NCBI GenBank assembly: GCA_002007465.1
Contig: LNAC01000847.1
Coordinates: forward strand, 87,014 to 151,013
Source: Ailurus styani
Taxonomy: Eukaryota; Chordata; Mammalia; Carnivora; Ailuridae
DNA length: 64,000 bases
Reading direction: 5' to 3'
Shown: one piece after another, positions 34,286-46,110 of the stretch
Numbering within the stretch: position 1 is the first letter of the stretch
How the letters are laid out: every line of letters begins with the position of its first letter
Position numbers and translations under genes: made by a program
Notes under the pieces: generated by a model
What the model saw: only the letters and a program-made list of their open reading frames with translations
What the model was told of the DNA's origin: nothing
The model's database searches: none

Positions 34286-37200
34286 AAATCTGATGATAAT
34301 TTTTATGACTAAGAGAATAATGTCATATTCAGATTTGCCATTTTCTATAATTTTGAGTGCAAACAATGACATTTTAAAGTAGTGCAATACTTTGGATTTA
34401 AACATCCCCAGATAAGACTTTCAAAAATATGTCCTTGGAAAGGGTAGAAAGTATCTTTATACGCTCCTTTGATCTTTCCATAGTGTCACATTGTAGGCAT
34501 TTTATATTTGTAAATTAATGTATTTTTAAAAAAGGAATGGATCCATTGAATAAAATTTTATAGACAGATTCACATTTTATAGATATACAAGAATATTTTT
34601 AGAATTCACTAAAATGCTAGGAAATTCACTAATATCTAGGACACCTTTTTATTAAATTATGTTTCTTGGCTCACTTGCTTTATCAGAATTGAGATTAAAC
34701 TTTTTTCCTATTTACCCAGAAAAAATTCTAAGAACTGTGATCCCCAAACATGTATATATATCCTTGATTTGACAAATCCAAAGAGGGCCACTATTCTAAA
34801 GAGACGCCATGGTAAGGATAGAGTGCATACTAGGACAGGCTGCCATATTGGGCGAGTGGGGCCTTTACCTGAGAGGTATAAAGGGCATGCATTCTAAACC
34901 ACCAAGCTGTAAGCCTTTCTTATAATGTTCTGCAAGAGACCTAAGTATTTTCATTGCACCTGTGTTTCTGCTATGCACTTCTGTAAATACTCACTCGTCA
35001 CCTTTCCTCCCCCTGAGTCCACCTCCTTCAGCAGGGAAGGAGCTGAGGGAAAACTGGCTGAATGAATAAACTAATGATCCTGTGTACTCTTCTTATATAA
35101 ATGATCCTATTTTCACTTCTTTTCTTCTCTCCTTCTCTGTGTTCAACATGCCCCATCCCCACCAATTCCCTCACCTCAACTGACCTTTCTGTATAGGGAG
35201 CTATGTGTGGACTCATGTGATTCCACCTCCTCCATTTTAAGCTGCCACATCTGCCAATGATAGGCACCTCGGTAAACAGCAATAGAAACAAAACCTCTAA
35301 CGTGTTTTGCTTTTCAGGATAATGATTAATGATACTCCATTAATAAAACATTCATTGTATTACTGAATATTGATAAATGACTCCCTTGCCTTAATATGAT
35401 GTTGACACTTAAGAATCAACCAAAGATATTTCACACACTTTGTAAACATCTTAGGATTTCATCTATACTCCATATTTCAGTTCAAAATGTTCCTTCTCAG
35501 AAGCCTGGCATACTGATTTACAATAGAAATAATGACAGGACCTTTTTCAAAGTGATTGGAACCTTTCTGGTATAAACTTTATACAGAATAATGAATGTGT
35601 TGGCATTTGGTCCTTATTTGCATACTATAAAAATAAAACAGAGTGTACAACAAAGTACCTGTTAAATTCACATTACCTGTTAAATGAAGATACTCAAAAG
35701 GCAATGTAACCTAATTAAAATCAAGAAATGGTATTCAAGCCTACTTATATACTTCTAAGATAATACCTATGCACTAATATTGGCAATGCATGCAAAGGGT
35801 ATACACCTCATTAATCACATTGTGGGAAAAAACCCAAATTTCTTTGCTCCAATTAGTCATTTCATAAAATTTCTAATTCTAATATTAGCTATTTCAAATG
35901 CTGGACTAATGTCACTTTTGTCTATAATCAATGCATTAGCAATTCTAATCCAAAGCAAAATCTGAAGGATCTTTTCAGTTTAAAATTTGATGTTTTTCAC
36001 AATAATATATTGAAAGTTTGAAAATAAGAAAGTATTTTTTTTCCCTTAAATGTTCCTTTTTCTCATTGTTCATACTTTCTGGCTTGCTCAACATCTGAAT
36101 GCACAGATGTTGATATCAATGCTGTTTTTAAGGAACGACAATGAGGTGCTTGTTTTGTAATCTCTTCCTCCTGTCTCCCACATATAATTACATGATCTTG
36201 GAAACTTTCAAAACATACAGGAGAAAAGTAGCCTTTTAAAACAAAGTAATTGTATGGCTGGGGTTTGTAGTTCTCCAAATTAGGGTAGATTATACATTTT
36301 TCCTACTATATGTAAGATTTGCCAATTTGAAAGTTTCTTTAAAAAATAAATTTATAAGCACACACCTGTCTCAGGAATTATCGCATACAGATAAACACAA
36401 TCAAGAGTTGAAGAAAAAGGTGTAAGACTGCAATTTTGGGTCATCAAATGCTTTCTTTTTAAATGTTTTCTATAAATTTTCAAAACATATTATAAAAACT
36501 ATAGCACTGATTGTTTTAATTACTTACAATAAGCAAAGAACAGCCTCTAGAATAATTCAATTTAAAAGACAAAGTCTGGTTCAGAACCTTTTGAATAATT
36601 CACAACCACCACCAATTGTTCTACCATTTAACGAAGGAGAAGAGAGGTATCCTTCCCTCCCCCACCATCAAGTCATCATAGTAGAATCCTATAAAAGCTT
36701 GTGATGAGGATTTTAGTCTCAGATGCAGCCCATGTCCCCACATGTCTCATAAATTCTTCTAATGCATTTTCACATGCATGATCGTGAATGCCTATTCACT
36801 GAAAAGGTTTACCATATGCTACATTTTTCAACTACCAAGAACAAAGGGCAAATGGTTCCTGGCCTTGTGTTTGGAACAAAAAGTATAAAAGCAAAAGAAA
36901 AACCTCTTACATTTTTACTAAATAAAAGAACGAATACAGATTGTAAAGGCCCAGGGGAAGCTTCTTTTGGCACCACGCTGTTCCTTCTTGAGACAAAAGT
37001 ATTCAATGAGGGACAGACAGGAAGAAAGAGAGACACAGATGTAGTAGTCCTCCTGCTCACCTAATCCATCTTCTTAGTAAAAAACTTTTTATGCTCTAGT
37101 ACAGCATAAAGTGTTTCTTTTGGAATACTTTTAGAGTGATATGGATTTCTGCTATTTCTTTAGGAAGAATTCCTAATATAGTCAGTGGTTGCTGTCAAGA

Positions 37201-37570
37201 GTTCTTTTTTTTCTTTTTTCTTTTCCCTCTTAAGATACTCTTAGGTATGCCTCCTGCATCAGGCTAAGCAATCCTTTTCCTTTTTCTCTTTAAATATATT
37301 CTAATAACTTGGGAGTATTATTTCTCAGTAGAAATTATTCAGCCAAGCCAGAGAGATTTACACATCTGCTAAATGTATAATATATTCCTCCAAATTATTT
37401 ATGTGAATAATATATACATATGCATACATAGAAAACATATTTGGATTATAAACACACATACACATTTCTCCTCAATTAACTATCCCGATAACTCTACAAT
37501 GAAATAGCCACCTATGAGCCCAAATTACTCAGCCAAAATGCAGACACAGACACAGACGCACACAAGGACA

Positions 37571-37573
<3 letters not shown>

Positions 37574-37605
<32 letters not shown>
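37574..37605. repeat. (AC)16 microsatellite
   Basis: Sixteen uninterrupted AC units, preceded by a degenerate CA-rich run from 37545. Long pure tracts of this kind are usually length-polymorphic. Confidence 0.97.
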
Positions 37606-37608
<3 letters not shown>

Positions 37609-38846
37609 AGGAATCCTATAAATTGGAAGAAAAAAATCTTCGTATACAAATTTTACCTTAAATTTTTGTCCTTACGAGGCAAAGGCCATCTTTTCAAATT
37701 GTAATGTACTACAATTAGTCTTTCTATCAGTTGGTTACCAGCTTTGGGTGAGTGTACAAGCAATTTCTGGTAAAAGACTCACTATATCAAAATTCCATAG
37801 CAAATATGCTATAGGTGCTGTGAAGCTCATTATGTGAGATGCTATCTCTATCTTATACTTATAGACTCTAAGAAATGCCAGGAAAAATTCACTCAAAGCA
37901 AATTAGTGACCACATTTCATGTGTTAAAGGACATGTATAGTTTTGGCATGGTGTCAGTTTCATAGCACCATTTTTCTGATGTGCATCAGAAGGGACCCAT
38001 AGTGGAAAATGAACTTGACTTTCTAACTAGCAGCACAAGATGCTCATCTAAAAATACTTGTGCCTTAATAGTGTTTTTCTTCACAAATAGAATTACTCTA
38101 CTCCACTCCATTTCTTACGCCCCAATAAGTTGTAACTATAAAATTTCTAAGAGTCAAGTTGTTCTAGGTGTGAAGCATTTTAGTTCACAACCTATTATCT
38201 TACTACGCTTGCTAACAGAAAGCTGCACTGAATCATTTCTATTGCCCACTTGGCTTTTGGTCTGGTTTAAAGGGTCAGCTTCTTCATCTAGTCAATTCAT
38301 CTTAAATAATTTTGTCAATGAATCTTTTTTTAGGCCACCCTAAAGAACCATTATGAAACTAGGTATTTCATTCTCTTTAAAAAACAAAAACAAAAACAAA
38401 ACTCATCAACCTTCACTACTCTTTTGCTAAATTTTCTTTAACAAATTAAAATTTCTGTACTATAGCATGGCTGTTTTTACTTCACATGAAGCAACCTTTA
38501 CTGGAGCTATGAGGAACAAGGAAAAACATTCTTTAAGGGGAAAAAACAAACTCCAGGAGACTTGTGGGGTGAAAAGATGGGAAAACTATCAATCTACGTA
38601 TTTTTCAAGGACTTCCTTACTGAAGCAAGTGTCATAGCAGTGATTGATTCTAATTTAATCAGTTGATTTTTCCGTACTCTCTACCCTGGAAACAAGAGTT
38701 CATTTAAAATCATAAAAACTACTAAGCCTCCTGAGTTTTCTACCTTTAAATGAGATATTTATCAATAATATGGAGTCATCCATGTCTTATGACTGATGAT
38801 GTTTTTTCTGACATCCTTGCATTCCTTCTCTGTGATATATTAGCAA

Positions 38847-38882
38847 GCGTGTGTGCATGTGTATGTGTATGTGTGTGTGTGT
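38847..38882. repeat. Interrupted (TG)n microsatellite
   Basis: GTGTGTGCATGTGTATGTG followed by TATGTGTGTGTGTG. Several CA/TA interruptions. Confidence 0.85.
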
Positions 38883-39584
38883 TTACTCATATAGCATGTA
38901 CAGCACGTAAAGATATGGATTTTATGAAGTAATGTCTTTTTTAGTTAATTGTTGTTTTATCTGTTTGTCTATCTGCCCAGCAAGTTTATACCCCTTTGAC
39001 GGTGGGGACGCTTTCTTATCTACCCTATTTTCCCAAATATAGTGTCTTACATATATTAGCTATATTCCTGATTAGCAGGTATGACAGCTATTCAAAATCA
39101 TCTTACTATGAAAAAGATGAAGAAAATGATTAGTATAGCAAGAGCAATCTAATAATCCTGATGCTTAAGGATCATTGACTTTTTCAGTTCTCATTTTGCT
39201 AGATTTGGTATTAGATCAGTTTTTGTTGAGAACCTGAAAAACATGTCACAGCATAGGATGCTTAACAAAGAGGGCAATCTAGTTCCTTATGGCTTTGAAA
39301 GGATTTCAAACTGTGTCATTCCATTTACCTATAAGGACTAAATTCACATGAATTAGCCTCTCACTCATATAATGTGTTGCAGAAACTTATTGTCTTGTCA
39401 ATGGCTCATGTAGAGCTACAAATTGGAATAGGTGAAGGAAGTGTATCCAGTGACTGTGGTAGATAGAGACAGTGCTAGATCCTTCCAGAATCACTCACTA
39501 AATGCTTTGTTGTCTGATTTGCCTTATCCATAAGTTTGATTCACAATCATTTTTAACTTTGAAAATATTATTTTGTTTTAGCTC

Positions 39585-39611
39585 CTAGGATCCATTTAAA
39601 ATGGATCCTAG
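39585..39611. repeat. Perfect 27-bp palindrome
   Basis: Arms CTAGGATCCATTT and AAATGGATCCTAG (13 bp each, exact reverse complements) separated by a single A at 39598. It contains two GGATCC sites. No repeat family assigned. Confidence 0.97.
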
Positions 39612-39698
39612 AATACTCTGAAGCCACCAGTTCTCTTGAAGAACTTCTTGAGGTAGAGTAAGCAGTTGCCAAAATGTCATACTATTGTTGGTGAAACA

Positions 39699-39732
39699 GA
39701 AAAAAACAAAACAAAACAAAACAACAAAAAAG
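39699..39732. repeat. (AAAAC)n simple repeat
   Basis: Four AAAAC-type units after an A-run (aaaacaaaacaaaacaaaac). A similar short array lies at 38379-38402. Confidence 0.85.
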
Positions 39733-40149
39733 CAACCTCACTTCTACCCAGAAATTATTAGGGATTTATGTCCTATAAAGCTATTTTCAAACACAAAATA
39801 ATTTTAAACAAATACGAAAGTGTTGTTCCATTCATCATTGGGACGATAGGATTAATCCAAACCCTCTCAGACATCCTTAACTTGGAGGTGCTCACCAAAT
39901 GCCCCTTTACTTAGGCCCTGAGTTCATCTCCAGCCTAAAGGATTTCTTATTGACCCATATTTTCATACCATTGGCTCTCAATATCTATCCTGAAATATAG
40001 CCACACCAATATTAATCAATATTAATCAATAATGTTGAATTTCCTAAGCAGTGTATGGAAGGATCTTGCCTACTTACTATCTCTCCTGCTTGCTAGCTAG
40101 TTGACTACTGACAAGAAACATAGTTCCCCAAACTCTACAAGGGATGTCA

Positions 40150-40305
40150 TATGAAAGGACTATGGGCTTCCACACTCACTAGCTGTGGGCCATACGTAAG
40201 TTTCATAATGTCCTGAATAAATTATTAGTGTCTGTGAGCCTGAGTCTCCTTATCTGTAACATAGGGTTAATCATGCTGCCTTAGTGAACTGTTGAGCTTT
40301 TTTTT
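40150..40305 (+). repeat. MIR SINE
   Basis: 'cactcactagctgtgggcca', 'agcctgagtctccttatctgtaacatagggttaatcatgctgcctta' are sense MIR core and 3' half. Confidence 0.75.
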
Positions 40306-41989
40306 TAAGCATTTCTATTTATCTGTAAAGAAACAGATTGCTGTCTGTCTCTATTGCTATTTCTAACCCTATCTCCATTTCTACTATTGTATCTATATTT
40401 CTAAGAAATAAACATAAATCACTCAACAAGTATTAGCTAGTTCCTTTGCCTCTGTAATGATCTAAACTTAGCATATACTTCTTACACACAAATACTGAAC
40501 CAAATATGTAAATTTCAATTTCAACAAATAACATATTACAATACATGCCTCTAAACAGTACAATTATGTTAGGTGAATGGCAGAAGTAGAAGAAATACAT
40601 TTCTTTTAAATACAGCTACATATCATAAAGAGAATATTCTTTAAATAGATATATTCTGTTGCCTGGTCATCTGATTTTGATTTTATTTTACTATGTTGTT
40701 TCACTTCAATTTTTTTTATTACTGAAATACAAATATGCTTCTTATTAAAAACTACCTAGAACATCAAATCCCATGCAATAAGAGTGTTAACCATTGTAAA
40801 CCCTGTCATGTCTCTGAGAAGCAGAGGAATTATCTTGTTATCAATTTAATAATGGAACATTGAAGTAAATGATGCCATCCACTGACATCAGTAACACTGT
40901 CTCTCTGGGGAAATTCATGTCTGTGAGAACTGTCAATCTAGATGGATATGGACATATTAAACATACTCCCTTCAATCCATAAATCTACCCTTTCTGGGAT
41001 GCCTTAATAAAAAGATTCCTTATTTTGATAAAGACAAGCTATGCTGGATATCTTGACGTTACTATCTATAATCTCTTTGTTTAAAAAAATTTATTTTGGA
41101 AGAGGTTAGTAAATAATTTAATATTTTCTTCTCCCTTTTTTTTGTTAGCATAACCCATATGTAAATATGGTTCTGAGGTTTTAGATGAATAAAGTATTAA
41201 TAATTACACAGAGATGTGGAAGTAGATAAAAGGTATTGTTTCAGCTATTTGCTCTGGCATGCTTCCTACAAAATACAGTTTACCTTTGTTGTTTTGCATT
41301 GAAATTGCCTCTAGTTCTAATTCAGATGGATACAAGACAACTCCTTATATTAAAAATGTCATACATTTTCCCATGAGAAAATATGACAAGAAAAGTAAAA
41401 ATTATAAATATAAATGTATCAATCAAATATATAGTAGAAAAGAATGAAAATATTCTCAGTATAAAAATACATTTTAACAACAAGTCAAAAGCAAGATATC
41501 AATTCAGTTGCATTATCAAATTACCAAGATGTCTGGTATTTAAGATTGCTGGTGCAGATTAAATTGCATTAGTGGACACAAGTTTTAGCTGAAGCCAAGA
41601 AGCAGGGACACCCTCAACTCCTAAGACTGAAAAAGGACGAGCGGGTATTGAAAAAGGGAAAAGAATTTCAAGGTGGAAGTAGGGATTTTAGAAAAGCTCT
41701 TGAAACCACCAACTAATTTTGAACTCTTACCCCCCTCTCCCCAACCCCAGACGATGCTATTCCAGTGTGAAGAAAGGGCCAATTGGTCATGAGATCATTC
41801 GATCTGCTCTTGTCCAAATGCCTTCTGGGCAACCCAACTAGATACCCGCCACACACCAAAAACCTATTTATCTAAAACCAAACCCATCATCTCCCTCACT
41901 AGACCTTTCTCCTGCTGCATTTTATCTTCACTGAATAAGGCCACTGAACATACAGTTGAGTATCGTTGAACACACAGTTGAATATTAGA

Positions 41990-42009
41990 ATAGGAATTCT
42001 AATTCCTAT
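41990..42009. repeat. 20-bp palindrome
   Basis: ATAGGAATT, CT, AATTCCTAT: perfect 9-bp arms. It directly follows a degenerate ~22-bp tandem duplication (tgaacatacagttgagtat at 41946, then tgaacacacagttgaatat at 41967). Confidence 0.92.
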
Positions 42010-42299
42010 ACCATTCTAAAACTCATCACCTCCTCTGTGTCCACTACCTTTGTCCAGGTTGTTCTTATTTATCCCCTGCACCACATCCCACCACACCCCT
42101 GGTATAAAGAGCTACTTAATATATATTATGACTTTAATTATCACAATGCTTTTACAAGATAGGCATCAATCTTTCCATTTTAAAGATTTTTTAATTAAAA
42201 ATAACCTTTATTAAAGGTTAGAGAATTAAAAGTTTAGAAAAATACAATATGGAGAATAAAAACTTATTTCCAACTCTATCATTTGACTCTAGGCAGTTT

Positions 42300-42640
42300 T
42301 CGCAAATATAGCCACTATTAATGTAGTTTATCTAAATAAAATACATTTTTATACTAAATAGATCATATTACGCACAACTGTTCTGCAACTTAATTCCAAA
42401 ACTTATCTTGGAGTTTCATTACATCAGCCTCTGTGGATGTATTTTCTCTAATTTTTTAAACCATTAAATTATATCCTAATAAATATTTTTCTGCACATAT
42501 GCTAGAGTAAATTCTTAATTGGAGATTTCTGTGTCAAAAGGCACATGCATTCAAAAGTTTTATTGCTATGGTCAAATTATTCTGTAGAAACGGTACAGAT
42601 AATCCCACTAACAGTGTATGAAAATGTCTATTTTCCCATA
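42300..42640 (-). repeat. Probable old L1 fragment, antisense
   Basis: 'ttaattggagatttctgtgtcaaaaggcacatgcattcaaaa', 'tggtcaaattattctg' and 'cccactaacagtgtatgaaaatgtctattttccc' resemble antisense L1M text ('gggtcaaagggtatgtgcatt...ccaccagcagtgtatgagagtgcc'). Strongly diverged. Confidence 0.55.
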
Positions 42641-42644
42641 TTCT

Positions 42645-42980
42645 ATTATATTAATCAGAGTCCTGGCAAGAAACAGATGGTACACCTAATTTGGATAATT
42701 TGAGTAAAGATTAATGAAGGGGCTATTTGCAAAGGTGTAGGCTTGGGTAGGAAAACCACAAAAGACAGTGCAGGATATGAGAGGAGTCAATAGGGAGCCC
42801 TTATCACCCTAAGACCTGAAGGTTGATGAAGAGGGCCACAGAGGCTGAGACTTCAGTAACATGCACAGTGATTCTGCTGGGAAGGATCGCCTTCTGCTTT
42901 GGTGTCTCTGGTCTCCCCTGACTGAGTCCAGCTGAAAGTAAGAGAACAAGGTGGCCTGTGTTGCAGGTCAGCCTTCTAGG
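42645..42980. repeat. Unassigned old interspersed repeat
   Basis: 'atcagagtcctggcaagaaacagatggtacacc', 'gattaatgaaggggctatttgcaaaggtgtaggcttgggta' is text I have seen in dispersed mammalian repeats, but I cannot name the family or the orientation with confidence. Confidence 0.4.
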
Positions 42981-43139
42981 TAAAGACACTGTGTGGAAGG
43001 GAGGAGAGTAGATACGAGCAACAAATTGAAAATGTCAACCATACCTTCTAATTTTCCATAGTTGGAAATTAAGAAGTCTGTGTAAAAAAAAAATGTGTAT
43101 AATGCTAAAGCATGTAGATATTTTTACTCTGTCATCTTG

Positions 43140-43785
43140 GTTTCTGAAACATATCCCCCTTTGCTAACTGGTTTTGTTGTCTCTATTCTTGCTCTGCTTC
43201 CATCAAGTTTCTAGAGAGCCACACTCAGGGATCTTTCCAAAATGCAAGTGAGATCTTATCATTTCTCTGCATAAAATCTCAGTAGCTCTTCAGATTTCCA
43301 GGCTAAAGTTGAAAGTCCTGAGCAAGAATAAATGACCCTTCATAATTGGGCCCCTATGGTCTCAGGGCGTCTCTCCAACTATCACGGATGCTACCCAGGC
43401 CTGCTACCCCAAATTGCCTATTTGTATTCAGCATTCAAGCAGTCCTAAGCCATTCACAGTTCCCAGCTGTAAAACATTTTCTCACACTTGTATGTGATTG
43501 CATTTCTCTACCAGCAGTGTCTGCTCCTCCTCTGCACACATGCTGACCTCCTAATCGTTCTTCTAGATACCATTCAAGAGTCCCTTCCTCTGGATGGCTT
43601 GTCCTAACCAACTCTTCTCCTGGCAGAGTTAGGCACTTGATACTCTCAAACTCTATGTGACATTGTGCATTTCTCACCTGAACATAATTTTTTTAACCTG
43701 TTTACTTGCTTATCTCCCTCTTTAGGATGTGAACAACATGGGTTTGTTGCTTTCTCACATTCATCTTTCTCTTCAGTATCCAGCA
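43140..43785 (+). repeat. L2 LINE 3' region
   Basis: Long sense L2: 'gggatctttccaaaatgcaa', 'cttcagatttccaggctaaagttgaaagtcct', 'gatgctacccaggcctgctaccccaaatt', 'taccattcaagagtcccttcctctggatggcttgtcctaacc' and 'ttcagtatccagcacagactctgatgcc'. ORFs here are incidental. Confidence 0.7.
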
Positions 43786-43789
43786 CAGA

Positions 43790-44010
43790 CTCTGATGCCT
43801 GATGACCTAGGTGTGAGTCTTGGAGCCTTCACTAATTTGCTGTGAGTACATGGCAAAGTCTCTGAATTCCTCCACATTTATTAGCTATAAATGGATATAA
43901 TCACAGTGCCTTCCTCCTAGGGTTGTTGTGAGGGTTAGAAGAGTTTTAACTTTACCAAGCCCTTAGCACCACGTCTAGCACAGAAGCTCTTAGTAAAGGT
44001 TAAGTCATTA
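43790..44010 (+). repeat. MIR SINE
   Basis: 'ggtgtgagtcttggagcctt', 'gctgtgagtacatggcaaagtctctgaattcctcca', 'gccttcctcctagggttgttgtgagggttagaag' and 'ccttagcaccacgtctagcac' follow MIR end to end. Confidence 0.85.
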
Positions 44011-45246
44011 ATTTTGTTAGCTCAAGAATGTTTATGTAACATCTCAAGCCACCAAGGATCCTATTTCCAAGAGACTCAGAGTGACTATTTGCATGAAAAC
44101 CCACTAGATTTCCCTGGAGATATGTGAAAAGGTTTTGGGCTTGACAGTAAAACTCTAGAGGATATCAAGTTGAAGATTTCTGAGTGAAGAAAAGAAACAA
44201 GTGGCTGCCCAAATCTCTGAGTAACCAGAAAATACGAGGGTAGTTATTGTCATTGTCCAGTTATTGTTCATGGCATCATCCATAACACATAAGAATGCCT
44301 AGCACATAACAAGTGGTAATAAATATTCTTTGGAAGAATATATATGCCTTAGTTTGGGAAACATACTCCTTATCAGTATGGACCACTTGCTGTGGCCTGA
44401 GGTGACAAACAAGCCCTTCATTTCAGTGCCAAGGGAAATAATTGCAACTCCTCACAGGAAAGGAAACATGCCATGCAAAGAGCATGGTGACAATGTGATG
44501 GTCTGAAAATTGTTACCTTTGGTGGGAGAGTCTCCCTCAGCTTTGAAGACCCCATGGCTGGAGCAACAGAAAGAATGCTTCTAAGAGCAGAAGCAGGAAG
44601 AATTTCTATATGAGGCGAGGTTCTGAAATAGTAAGAATGAAATAGTAAGACATGTGAAGTCCTAGCATCTGAGGACAGGAGCAAGGAGATTCAGAACAGG
44701 AGAAACAGGGATTAGAATTCTGGATTAATACCGAATGCTGATTCTTAGTCAAATACTCCTGAAATTGTGATTCATTCCTACTCCTGCTTTTTCTCTGGGA
44801 AAAGCAGATGTAGAATTATTCTCACCATTAGTTGTAAGTGGTATTATAAATAAACTTTTAAAAAGCAAAAGTCTAATTTTTACATTATTGTATTATATTA
44901 ATAAAGGTATCAGTATTTGGATATGGAACTGTTTGTGGAATTTAGAAAATGCACATTTCAATCAAATAATACATTCATTAGGATGAAGTGTACAACTAAG
45001 GAGAAGAGAGTTTTTACAATGTGGTTGCTTAGAGTTTACCAAGGGACCATGAAAATGACTGGATAGGGGGCCTCTGTGGGCAAATAATTTTGAGTGAGGA
45101 GGTTAATGTCACATTGGGAGATTTCCTCTGATAATACGTCCACTGCTGACCAGGGATTGAGTAGGCTGACCTGAGAGAAGACAAAGAAGGCAGCAGACTG
45201 AAGGGAAGATAATATACAGTAAACTTTATTTTAATTTAGATCTGGG

Positions 45247-45459
45247 GGCACCAGAATGGCTCAATCAGTGAAGCATCGGACTCTTGCTTTTGGCTCATGT
45301 CATGATCTCTGGGTGGTAAGACTGAGCCACATGCCGGGCTCTATGCTGCACATGGAATCTGCTTTGGACTCTCTCTCTCTGCCCCTCCCTCTCATGCTCT
45401 AAATAAATAAATAGATAAATAAGTAAACAACGTACAAATCCTTTCTTTTTTAAAAAAAA
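45247..45459 (+). mobile_element. CAN SINE (old subfamily)
   Basis: 'gcaccagaatggctcaatcagtgaagcatcggactcttgc', 'catgtcatgatctctgggtgg', (CT)n, 'ctaaataaataaatagataaataag'. Target-site duplication TTAGATCTGGG at 45236-45246 and 45460-45470. The head belongs to an older type ('catcggactcttg') than the 30.1-kb copy. Confidence 0.93.
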
Positions 45460-45584
45460 TTAGATCTGGGTGTGAGATTTCTCATTTCCAATTCCATGGT
45501 GTGTTCCTGGGTCCGTGGTATTTCCCTCAGATTCTGCAGGTCGGAATAGAGACCTTGAGCACGTGACAGAGTGGTGGGCTCTGG

Positions 45585-46110
45585 TGATTTATTCACTAAA
45601 CATCTACTATGTTCCAGGAACTGTGCTAAGTTCTAGGTATAAAATAGGGAAGAAAATAGATGTGATACTAGCATATAGACCTCAAGATTATGGTCTGGGG
45701 GGGCGGGGAACAGAAACATTGAAAGAACATCACAAAATGGTGTAGGACTACGAACTGTTATTAGTGCTGCAAATAGGTTGCTATGCTAAATAAAGAAGCA
45801 TATAAATAAATAGACAAACAAGCAAATAAATAAATAAAATAATGGGGATTTAAAATGGATCATCCTTTCTGATAATACCTCCTCACAGAAGTGACCTGCA
45901 AGTGGGAATCTGACAGAAGAGTTGGAATTTGTTGGGTCATGACTGGCCAATTTCAAGTAACAGGGATATCATGTACCAAGGCCCAGATGCAGTGAGAAAC
46001 TGTCATATTTAAATACATAAAAGAAGAGTAGTTTTGCTGGATGGTAATAACTAAGGAGGGAATGAAATGAGACGCTGTCAGAGAAGCAGACAGTAGTCAC
46101 AGTAAAATGT
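45585..46110 (-). repeat. L2 LINE 3' region, antisense
   Basis: 'catctactatgttccaggaactgtgctaagttctaggtata' at the left, then 'gtgctgcaaataggttgctatgctaaataaag', 'cctcctcacagaagtgacct' and 'ccaaggcccagatgcagtgag' correspond to reverse-complement L2. Confidence 0.65.

Noticed and set aside
36762..37064. 100-codon plus-strand ORF and its 83-codon minus-strand partner
   Set aside because: No recognisable motif, no homolog recalled, and overlapping open frames on both strands indicate chance in stop-poor sequence.
37981..38343. 120-codon plus-strand ORF
   Set aside because: Composition is low-complexity Ser/Leu/Phe without a domain, and no splice or promoter context supports it.
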